From: Corynebacterium sp. SCR221107
GTDB lineage: Bacteria > Actinomycetota > Actinomycetes > Mycobacteriales > Mycobacteriaceae
Assembly (NCBI RefSeq): GCF_027886475.1
Contig: NZ_CP115670.1
Coordinates: 2,728,001-2,792,000, forward strand
DNA length: 64,000 nt
Direction: 5' to 3'
The notes beneath the pieces were generated by a model. It was given only the letters and a program-made list of their open reading frames with translations, had not been told where the DNA came from and searched no databases. Shown in pieces: positions 27,593 through 34,748 of this stretch. A program made the position numbers and the translations under genes. Position 1 is the stretch's first letter. Each line of letters starts with the position of its first letter.

Positions 27593-30163
27593 ATGCACGA
27601 AACTTCATCCACCATCAGCCTTGCCCGCGCCACCGAACGCGGCCAATCGCTGCGCATGAGCAGCCAATCCATCGCGCTTGACCTGCGCGAGATGGCCTCC
27701 TCCCCCACCTTCGGAGTAGAAACGCTGCTGCACCTTGTCACCCGCACACCAACGCTCACGATCGACTTCCTCGGCGAGAGCGTGGAACACGTGGAAGTTG
27801 ACGGCACCCCGCACCCGTTTGCCTACGACGGCGCCGTGATCACCGTTGACGAGGTGCCCACCGACACCGAGGTTGGCATCAAAGTCACCGGCACCGCCCG
27901 CTACTCGCGCACCGGCCAGGGCCTGCACCGCTTCGCCGACCCCAGTGACGGGCGAACCTACCTCTACAGCCACCTGGAGCCCTCGGATGCGCGCCGCATC
28001 TTCCCCTGCTTCGACCAGCCGGACCTCAAGGTCCGCTTTGACGTCGAGCTGCTCGTCCCCGAAGCCACAGATGCGCCCATCGTCGCGCTGTCCAACCAGC
28101 CGGAGATCGCCCGCGAGCAGGTCCCCGGCGGCACGCTGGTCGCCTTCGCCCAAACCCCGCCGCTGTCCACCTACCTGACGAGCTTTGCCGTAGGCGCGTA
28201 CGTCGGCAAGCATGCCACCTGGCGCGCGGATAACCGCACCATCGAAGCGGGCGTGTGGGCACGGGCCTCGATGGCGCAGTACGTCGACGAGGAATTCCTA
28301 GCAATCACCCTCCAGGGCCTGAGCTACTTCGACGAGGCCTTCGGCTTCCCCTACCCCTGGGGCAAGTACGACTCCATCCTCGTGCCCGAGTACAACCTCG
28401 GCGCGATGGAAAACCCCGGCCTGGTCACCTTCAACGAGCGCTACATCTTCCGCGACGAGGCCACTCGCGCCCAGCACGCCACCCGCGCGAACACCATCCT
28501 GCACGAGATGAGCCACATGTGGTTCGGCGACCTGGTCACCCCACGGTGGTGGGACGACCTGTGGCTGAAGGAATCCTTCGCCGAGTTCATGGGGGCGGAC
28601 GCCTCCGCGCACGCCACCGACTACACCGAGGCGTGGACGAACTTCGCAGGCGGGCGCAAGAACTGGGCCTACGCCCAGGATCAGCTTCCCACCACGCACC
28701 CGATCAAGGCCACGATCCCGGACGTGGACGCCGCCCGCCAGAACTTCGACGGCATCACCTACGCCAAGGGTGCTGCGGTGCTTAAGCAGCTGGTGCACTA
28801 TGTGGGGCGCGATAACTTCTACGCCGCCGCGCGCGACTACTTCCGCACGCACGCCTTTAGCGCCGCCACCTTCGACGACCTCCTGGCAGCGCTGAAGGCC
28901 CACACGGAGCTGGACCTGGACTCCTGGGCCAAGCGCTGGCTGCAAACCCCCGGCCCCGATAGGCTCACCCCGGTGCTCGAGGTTGCGGACGGCCGCATCG
29001 CCTCGCTTGCCATCCGCACCACGCCCGTGCTTGACGGCCAGCCCACCCGCCCGCACCGGCTGGATGTGGGTCTCTACCGCGTGCGCGAGCAGCGCCTGGA
29101 GCGCTTCGCGCTGCTTGATGTGCTTATCGACGCTGAAGCCGGCGCCGACGTCCCCATCGCGCAGGCCATTGGCCTAGAAGCACCCGACCTGGTACTCCTC
29201 AACGACGGGGACCACACCTACGCCACAATCTCCTTCGACGAGCGCTCTCTTGCCACCATCAAGAAGCACCTCTCCCGCCTCGACGACGAGCTCTCCCGCG
29301 CCGTGATCTGGACCGCGCTGTGGAACCTCACCCGCGACGCGCAGCTGCCCGCCGCCGACTACGTCGAGCTCGCTCTGGTACACGGCGCGCGAGAAACCAA
29401 CGTCACCCTAGCCACCCAGATCTTCGCCAACGCCCAGTTCGCCGCCCGCCGCTACACCCCTATGGAGCAGCGCGCGCACGTTGCCTCCCGCTATGCCGAC
29501 ACGCTATGGGACCTGGTGGCAGCCGCGCCTGACGGAAGTGATGCCAAGCTGCTGCTGACCCGCGCGGTCATCGGCGCGCTGGCCGCCTACCCGGCCGCAC
29601 CCGGTGGCGCGACGCAAGACAAGGCCGCCGCGCGGCTGCGGGCATTGCTTGCCGACGACCTGGGCACCCTGGGCACGCAGGAGCGCTGGGACGCACTCGC
29701 CGCCCTAGCCGCCCGCGGACAGGTCACCGACAGCGAGCTCGAGGCCGAACAGGCAGCCGACAACACGCTGACTGGCAAGGCCAACTACCTACGCGCCAGC
29801 CACAGCCTGCCACGCGCTGGGGTAAAGGCCGAAACCTACGAGCAGGTCACCACCCCGGGCGCCTTCGCCAACGCCGAGGTCGACGCGCTCCTCGACGCCT
29901 TCAACGCGCCCGGCCACGACGCATTGCGCGAGCCGTTCATCGAGCGCTTCTTCGCCGAGCTGGAAGGCCTGTGGGCCCAACACCCCATCGAGATCGCCAA
30001 TCGCTTAGTCCGCGGACTGTTCCCGCACACCCCCACCGCACTTGAGCTGGCCGACGCCGCCCTGGCCCGCCCGCTTCCCGACGCCCTACGGCGCGTCCTG
30101 CTCGAGTGCCGCGACGGCCTGCGGCGCGAGCTTGTGGCCCAGGGGGCGCTGGCCCGCGCCTAG
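27593..30163 (+). CDS. pepN: Aminopeptidase N (M1 family metallopeptidase)
   Basis: 856 residues, cytosolic zinc aminopeptidase. The substrate-binding G-A-M-E-N-P-G is followed by the zinc site H-E-M-S-H with the third ligand in K-E-S-F-A-E-F. The C-terminal ERAP1-like helical domain fills the last half. ATG 27593 is chosen because TAAGCT (27580-27585) lies 7 nt upstream, a leaderless arrangement; ATG 27575 would add six residues and has GGAGG at long spacing. The regulator gene starts 9 bp after the stop. Confidence 0.93.
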   Translation: MHETSSTISLARATERGQSLRMSSQSIALDLREMASSPTFGVETLLHLVTRTPTLTIDFLGESVEHVEVDGTPHPFAYDGAVITVDEVPTDTEVGIKVTGTARYSRTGQGLHRFADPSDGRTYLYSHLEPSDARRIFPCFDQPDLKVRFDVELLVPEATDAPIVALSNQPEIAREQVPGGTLVAFAQTPPLSTYLTSFAVGAYVGKHATWRADNRTIEAGVWARASMAQYVDEEFLAITLQGLSYFDEAFGFPYPWGKYDSILVPEYNLGAMENPGLVTFNERYIFRDEATRAQHATRANTILHEMSHMWFGDLVTPRWWDDLWLKESFAEFMGADASAHATDYTEAWTNFAGGRKNWAYAQDQLPTTHPIKATIPDVDAARQNFDGITYAKGAAVLKQLVHYVGRDNFYAAARDYFRTHAFSAATFDDLLAALKAHTELDLDSWAKRWLQTPGPDRLTPVLEVADGRIASLAIRTTPVLDGQPTRPHRLDVGLYRVREQRLERFALLDVLIDAEAGADVPIAQAIGLEAPDLVLLNDGDHTYATISFDERSLATIKKHLSRLDDELSRAVIWTALWNLTRDAQLPAADYVELALVHGARETNVTLATQIFANAQFAARRYTPMEQRAHVASRYADTLWDLVAAAPDGSDAKLLLTRAVIGALAAYPAAPGGATQDKAAARLRALLADDLGTLGTQERWDALAALAARGQVTDSELEAEQAADNTLTGKANYLRASHSLPRAGVKAETYEQVTTPGAFANAEVDALLDAFNAPGHDALREPFIERFFAELEGLWAQHPIEIANRLVRGLFPHTPTALELADAALARPLPDALRRVLLECRDGLRRELVAQGALARA

Positions 30164-30172
30164 ACTTGGGGC

Positions 30173-30925
30173 ATGAGTGCGAACCCCGTCCGCCGCAATT
30201 GCGCCAAGCCCCATGCCTGCCCCGCTGAGGTGCGAATGAAGGTGCTGGCCACGGCACCGCTGACCAGAGACCTCCCCGAGCAGCAGCGCGCTGAGCTCGA
30301 TCGGACGCTCACCTCGTGGGCGTGGGGCGAGGGCGAGCCCATCGTGCTCGCAGGCGCGGAAGCTACGGGCAGCTACATCCTCGCCTCCGGGCGCGCCCGC
30401 ATCACCCACGACTTCGCCGATGGCCGGGAGGTCACCATCGACATCGCCGCACCCGGCGACATCATCGGCCCCGTGTCCACCACGCCCGCTCAGGCCACGC
30501 ACTCGGCCTGGGCGATGGAGACCTGCTGCGCGCTCTTCCTACCCGCGGAGGCGCTCACCGAGGTGGTCGCGACCTATCCCCCACTCGCCCTCGGGATCAT
30601 CCGATTCCAGGAGCGTCAACTTCGCCAGTATCGGCAGCGCGAGTCCGCCCAGCTGGGCTCCACGGTGGAGCAGCGCGTGGCTGCAACCCTGCTCCGGCTG
30701 GGCAAGCGGCTCGGCGCCACCCAGCCCGACGGCGCGCGGCTCATCCAGGCGCGCCTGCGCAGGGAGGACATCGCCGGCATGGCCTCGACAACGATCGAAT
30801 CGGCATCCAGGGCCATGTCGAAGATGAAGCGCGCCGGGCTCATCGACTCCGGCCGCGAGTGGGTCTCGCTACGCGATCTCGAAGGCCTCGACCTCCTTGC
30901 CGCGGGTGGGGACGAGGCTGTTTGA
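30173..30925 (+). CDS. Crp/Fnr family transcriptional regulator, FNR-like with cysteine cluster
   Basis: 250 residues. The cupin-type sensor domain (about 25-145) is joined by a long helix (about 150-172) to a winged HTH. Four cysteines are seen: C10 and C16 (C-x5-C with His14 between) and C118-C119. FNR of E. coli binds [4Fe-4S] through an N-terminal Cys cluster plus Cys122, so the layout is similar. The recognition helix has T-I-E-S-A-S-R, matching the E-x-x-S-R of FNR that reads TTGAT. Two TTGAT-N4-GTCAA boxes lie upstream of the next two genes. TAGACT 6 nt before ATG suggests a leaderless start. The signal (oxygen, redox or metal) is inferred. Confidence 0.88.
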   Translation: MSANPVRRNCAKPHACPAEVRMKVLATAPLTRDLPEQQRAELDRTLTSWAWGEGEPIVLAGAEATGSYILASGRARITHDFADGREVTIDIAAPGDIIGPVSTTPAQATHSAWAMETCCALFLPAEALTEVVATYPPLALGIIRFQERQLRQYRQRESAQLGSTVEQRVAATLLRLGKRLGATQPDGARLIQARLRREDIAGMASTTIESASRAMSKMKRAGLIDSGREWVSLRDLEGLDLLAAGGDEAV

Positions 30926-30963
30926 TCCACGTCAAGGAAGCGCGCCGCGATCCTTCCTAAAGT
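30922..30963 (+). promoter_or_regulatory. FNR-type box and -10 element of the metallochaperone gene
   Basis: TTGATCCACGTCAA (30922-30935) is one base from the FNR consensus TTGAT-N4-ATCAA. TAAAGT (30958-30963) is a TANNNT -10 hexamer. A start point 7 nt after it would put the box centre near -41.5, the class II activator position. The box overlaps the stop codon of the regulator gene. Confidence 0.7.
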
Positions 30964-31005
30964 CAGTCGTGTCAGCACGACAACACTCAAGAAAGGACCG
31001 GCATC

Positions 31006-31239
31006 ATGACCGCCCCAGCCACTCAGTCCATCACGCTACGTTCCGATGAATTCACCTGCCCCAGCTGCGTGAAGAAGATCGAAAACAAGCTCAACGGCCT
31101 CGAAGGAGTCGCCCACGCCGAGGTGAAATTCTCCTCCGGACGCATCCTCGTCGACTTCGACCCGGCACAGCTTGGCGTCCGCGACCTCGTCGCCGCGGTC
31201 AAGGAAGTCGGCTACAACGCCAAGCCGTCTAGTTTCTAA
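31006..31239 (+). CDS. Heavy-metal-associated (HMA) domain metallochaperone, CopZ-like
   Basis: 77 residues, one ferredoxin-like HMA domain. The metal site is C-P-S-C near residues 18-21, preceded by F-T. The following helix K-K-I-E-N-K-L and strand V-K-F-S-S-G-R-I-L-V-D-F are typical. Canonical CopZ has M-x-C-x-x-C; the Met is absent here, so copper specificity is not certain. GAAAGGA precedes the ATG. It has its own FNR-type box and a terminator, and it probably delivers metal to the P1B ATPase encoded next. Confidence 0.9.
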   Translation: MTAPATQSITLRSDEFTCPSCVKKIENKLNGLEGVAHAEVKFSSGRILVDFDPAQLGVRDLVAAVKEVGYNAKPSSF

Positions 31240-31256
31240 TCCGAGACCGCACACAC

Positions 31257-31291
31257 AAGCCTGCAACCTGCTCGGTTGCAGGCTTTTCTTT
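31257..31291 (+). terminator. Intrinsic terminator after metallochaperone gene
   Basis: AAGCCTGCAACC and GGTTGCAGGCTT form a perfect 12-bp stem with a 5-nt loop, followed by a T-rich tail (TTTTCTTTG). It separates the chaperone from the ATPase transcript. Confidence 0.92.
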
Positions 31292-31326
31292 GTCCCCGCA
31301 AGCCACTAGGAGTGGTTGTCGGCTCC

Positions 31327-31368
31327 TTGATCTGTGTCAAGGAAAAGTTGCGTCACTCCCCCTAGCGT
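31327..31368 (+). promoter_or_regulatory. FNR-type box and -10 element of the P1B ATPase gene
   Basis: TTGATCTGTGTCAA (31327-31340) followed by TAGCGT (31363-31368). The distance between box and -10 is identical to that in the chaperone promoter, and both boxes continue with GGAA. This argues for one activator acting at about -41.5 of both promoters. Confidence 0.7.
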
Positions 31369-31424
31369 CAAAAGGGAACACACCAAGCTGGCCGCGCGCT
31401 GTACGCGCTGGCTTCGACAGACAT

Positions 31425-31460
31425 AGACAACTTCGACAACTCAGACAATTGAGACATAAG
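31425..31460 (+). repeat. Four imperfect 9-bp tandem units in the ATPase 5' leader
   Basis: AGACAACTT, CGACAACTC, AGACAATTG and AGACATAAG follow each other without gaps in the predicted untranslated leader, ending 5 bp before the AAGGAG ribosome-binding site. Confidence 0.55.
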
Positions 31461-31475
31461 AATAAGGAGAAGATC

Positions 31476-33383
31476 ATGAACCTTTTTCACAAGGCCCAGA
31501 CCTGGGGCGTGGTGGCGGTTTCGGCAGCGCTCATCGCGGCCTCGTGGCTGATCCCGCAGCCTGAGGTAGCCGACGCCCTCATGATTGCCGCGGCCGCCGT
31601 CGCGGGCTATCGCATCGCGGTCTCCGCGCTGCAGGCGCTGCGCATCAAGATGGTCTCCATTGACCTGCTGGTGGTAGTCGCCGCCATCGGTGCCCTGTTC
31701 CTTCACAACTACTGGGAATCCGCGGCGGTGACCTTCCTCTTCGCGCTCGGCAAGGCGCTGGAGAAGGCCACGATGAACCGCACCCGGCGTGCGCTTTCCG
31801 AGCTCGTGGAGGCCGCACCCGAGACCGCGACCGTGCTCCGCGACGGCGCACCGCAGACGGTGGAACTGTGGGAGCTGGTCCCCGGCGACACCGTAATGGT
31901 CCGCAACGGCGAGCAGGTTCCGGTCGACGGGCGCGTGCTCAGCGGCTTAGGCGGCGTCGACGAGGCCACGATCACGGGCGAGTCGGTGCCCGCGGAAAAG
32001 GCCGAGGGCGACGCCGTGTACGCCGGCACCTGGCTGCGCAGCGGCCTGCTGCGCATCGAGGCCACCGGCATCGGCGCGGACTCCACCTTGGCGAAGATCA
32101 TCCACCGGGTGGAGGACGCGCAGGACGACAAGGCCCGCACGCAGACCTTCCTCGAGAAATTCTCGCAGTACTACACCCCGGGAGTCATGCTCGCCGCCAT
32201 CCTCACCGGTCTTGTCACCCAAAACGTCGAGCTCGCCTTGACCCTGCTGGTCATCGCCTGCCCCGGCGCGCTGGTTATCTCCATTCCCGTCTCCATCGTC
32301 GCCGGGATTGGGCGCGCGGCCCGCGATGGTGTGCTCATCAAGGGCGGCGAGTACCTGGAGGCGGCCGCCCGGGTCGACGCCCTGGTCGTGGACAAGACCG
32401 GCACGCTGACCACCGGACGGCCGGTCCTCACCGACATCGTCTCCATGCACCCCTCCTTCAGCGAGCATGAGGTCCTGCGCCTGGCCGCCACCGCCGAGAC
32501 GGCCTCGGAACACCCGCTGGCCGAGGCGATCCTCGCGGGGGCCCGCGCACGTGGCATCACACCCACCTTGGTCGACCGCGCCGAGCCGGTCACGGGCCAG
32601 GGAATCACGGCGCAGGTCGACGGCCACCAGGTTGTCGTCGGCTCCGCCGCCCTCCTCGACCAAGCACCCAAGCTAAGCCTTGGCGCGCTCAACGAGCAGG
32701 GGAAAACCGCCATGTACGTGGGCCTGGACGGGGCGGCGATCGGCATCGTCGCCGTCGCCGACGCCGCCCGCCCGGAGGCCGCCAGCGCCATCGCCGCGCT
32801 GCACGAGAGAGGAATCCGGGTCATCATGGCCACCGGCGACGCCCGCGCCGTCGCCATGAGCATCGGCCAGGAGCTCGGCGTCGACGAGATCCATGCGCAG
32901 CTGTTGCCCGAGCACAAGCAGGAACTTGTCGCGCAGCTGCAATCGCGCGGATACACCGTCGCCATGGTGGGCGATGGCGTCAACGACACCCCAGCGCTCG
33001 CGCAGGCTGACATCGGCGTGGCGATGGGCGCGGCCGGCTCTCCTGCCGCGATCGAAACCGCCGACGTGGCGCTCATGTCGGATCGCCTCACCCGCCTGCC
33101 CTATGCCTTCGAGCTCGCCCAGCGCACGGTTGGCACCATGCGGCTGAATATCTCCCTCGCCCTGGCCACGGTGGCGCTGCTGCTCGCTGGCGTCATCGCC
33201 GGTGGGGTCACCATGGCGATCGGCATGCTCGTTCACGAGGCCAGCGTCCTCGTCGTCATCGGCATCGCGATGCTGCTCATGCGCCCCACGCTTAGGGCAG
33301 CTGACCGCACCCAGGCTGCGCCCGCGGAAGTTGAATCACCCGCCGATAGGCGTCGGCAAGCAACGGCTACTCGCCCAGCGTGA
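31476..33383 (+). CDS. P1B-type heavy-metal-translocating ATPase with CPG motif
   Basis: 635 residues. ATP-driven export (or, less likely, delivery) of a soft metal across the membrane. Domain order: two leading helices with no fused HMA domain, actuator with T-G-E-S (I-T-G-E-S-V-P), transmembrane metal site C-P-G near residue 262, phosphorylation site D-K-T-G-T-L-T (Asp306), nucleotide-binding H-P-L, hinge G-D-G-V-N-D. The membrane motif is C-P-G, not the usual CPC or SPC, and the last helices have H-E-A-S-V. Metal specificity is therefore unclear. AAGGAG precedes ATG 31476. The 3' end overlaps the convergent DUF4185 gene by 17 bp; a GTCGGCAAGC copy lies in the polar tail. Confidence 0.9.
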   Translation: MNLFHKAQTWGVVAVSAALIAASWLIPQPEVADALMIAAAAVAGYRIAVSALQALRIKMVSIDLLVVVAAIGALFLHNYWESAAVTFLFALGKALEKATMNRTRRALSELVEAAPETATVLRDGAPQTVELWELVPGDTVMVRNGEQVPVDGRVLSGLGGVDEATITGESVPAEKAEGDAVYAGTWLRSGLLRIEATGIGADSTLAKIIHRVEDAQDDKARTQTFLEKFSQYYTPGVMLAAILTGLVTQNVELALTLLVIACPGALVISIPVSIVAGIGRAARDGVLIKGGEYLEAAARVDALVVDKTGTLTTGRPVLTDIVSMHPSFSEHEVLRLAATAETASEHPLAEAILAGARARGITPTLVDRAEPVTGQGITAQVDGHQVVVGSAALLDQAPKLSLGALNEQGKTAMYVGLDGAAIGIVAVADAARPEAASAIAALHERGIRVIMATGDARAVAMSIGQELGVDEIHAQLLPEHKQELVAQLQSRGYTVAMVGDGVNDTPALAQADIGVAMGAAGSPAAIETADVALMSDRLTRLPYAFELAQRTVGTMRLNISLALATVALLLAGVIAGGVTMAIGMLVHEASVLVVIGIAMLLMRPTLRAADRTQAAPAEVESPADRRRQATATRPA

Positions 33384-34605
33384 TCTGCTCCATGACGGTT
33401 TCGGTGACCTCGAGGCTTGGCTGGCCTGAGCGCTCCAGCTGCGGGGTCATGCCGAAGTACTTCTCCAGCCCCTTGACGTTGAACTGAGTGGTGGTATAGA
33501 CGGAGTTGTCGCCGGTGTTCCACTGAGAGACCAGGATGTTCATGTTCGACAGCGTGGAACCCGGCACGATGAAACCGCCGTAGAGCTGCGTGAAGTTGCT
33601 TGCGGTCTGGGCGGCACCCCAGCCGCCGGTACCGGCGATGACCACGTTGGCCGGGATGATCGAGTCCCAATCGGCGGTGATGCTGCGGGCCGCGCGCACC
33701 TCGATCGCCATCGTCTTTTCGTTAAAGAGCACGAGCACCCAGTAGCCGTCGATATAGCGCAGAGACATCTCCCCGGCTTCGACGTTGGTATAGATCACCG
33801 GGCTGGCCGTCGATCCCCACGAGCGGGAGGCGGGATCGTAGAGCTGCCACTTGGTGCGATCGCCGATCTCTGCCGGCCTAAAGCGCGACAGGTAGACCGG
33901 GTCATTGCGCTGGAAACGGGTGGACATCACGTAGATGTAGCCGTCCGGACCGCGCTCCCAGGACAGGAGATCGCCCATGCCGTCCATGTAGCTCTTTGAG
34001 GTGCGCCCTGCATTGCGCCAGGTTTGGCCGTTGTCATCGGAGGCGAAGATCTGAGTGGAGTCCACGTTCCCGATGCCGCGGTTCCAGCTACCTTGCATGT
34101 ACAGCACCCCGTCGATGTTGATGATGTCCGAGGGCAGGAAGGTCAGCATATTGGTGTGGGTGTAGCTGATGAGCTGACGAACCTGCGTGCCGGAGTTGAG
34201 CGGGCGCTCGATGGTGATGGTGCCGTCCGCACCCATCGTGGCCACCACACCAACCGGGCTCATCCACGTGCCCTGCAGCCGCTCGGCGGTGAAGGAATCG
34301 CCGAAGACGATGGCGAATTCTTCCCCGTCCATGATCGGCGCCATGACACCCAGGTCGCTGCCGACCAGCCCAAGGTCGCCGGTTTGCTGGCGGCCGATAA
34401 TGTTTCCGACCTTGGTCACATCCAGCCCTGCGGTAATCGACGTGACCCAATTGTCCACCGGGTTAGCGGTATTTGCCGTCTTCTGGGAGGACCCGCCCGA
34501 AGATCCTGTGGCCTGGGCACCCGCCGGTGCGGCCAGTGCCATGCTCGTGGCCGCCACGATGAGGGTGGCGGCCATCAGTGAGTTTCGGCGAGGGGAAAAG
34601 TGCAT
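33367..34605 (-). CDS. Secreted DUF4185 domain-containing protein
   Basis: 412 residues. Signal peptide (R-R-N-S-L-M-A-A-T then a hydrophobic run) with a probable cleavage after A-P-A-G-A-Q-A. A Ser/Thr linker leads into a beta-propeller-like domain with repeated F-x-S-D-D-N-G-Q-T-W, D-G-Y-I-Y-V-M and D-G-Y-W-V-L-V-L elements, typical of DUF4185. Some members are now linked to D-arabinan or other glycan degradation, so action on wall polysaccharide is possible. GAAGG lies 8 nt before ATG. Its 3' end overlaps the P1B ATPase gene. Confidence 0.8.
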   Translation of the reverse strand: MHFSPRRNSLMAATLIVAATSMALAAPAGAQATGSSGGSSQKTANTANPVDNWVTSITAGLDVTKVGNIIGRQQTGDLGLVGSDLGVMAPIMDGEEFAIVFGDSFTAERLQGTWMSPVGVVATMGADGTITIERPLNSGTQVRQLISYTHTNMLTFLPSDIINIDGVLYMQGSWNRGIGNVDSTQIFASDDNGQTWRNAGRTSKSYMDGMGDLLSWERGPDGYIYVMSTRFQRNDPVYLSRFRPAEIGDRTKWQLYDPASRSWGSTASPVIYTNVEAGEMSLRYIDGYWVLVLFNEKTMAIEVRAARSITADWDSIIPANVVIAGTGGWGAAQTASNFTQLYGGFIVPGSTLSNMNILVSQWNTGDNSVYTTTQFNVKGLEKYFGMTPQLERSGQPSLEVTETVMEQITLGE

Positions 34606-34677
34606 GGGGAAAACCTTCGGGACATTGTCAAAAGGGGAAAACTCACCGCCTAGGCTAGGCGATGGTGCGTGACACTC

Positions 34678-34727
34678 GCAAAAAGGAGGCGCATGGTAAG
34701 CATGTTTGTGCTTGCCGACGCCTCCCC
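34678..34727 (-). terminator. Intrinsic terminator of the pks13-accD3 operon containing a GTCGGCAAGC copy
   Basis: GGAGGCG (34685-34691) pairs with CGCCTCC (34719-34725); inside, GGTAAGCA pairs with TGCTTGCC with one G-T pair. On the minus strand the stem is followed by TTTTTGC. The right arm contains the dispersed word (34710-34719). Confidence 0.8.
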
Positions 34728-34748
34728 CACGCCACAGGTGCGTGCTGC

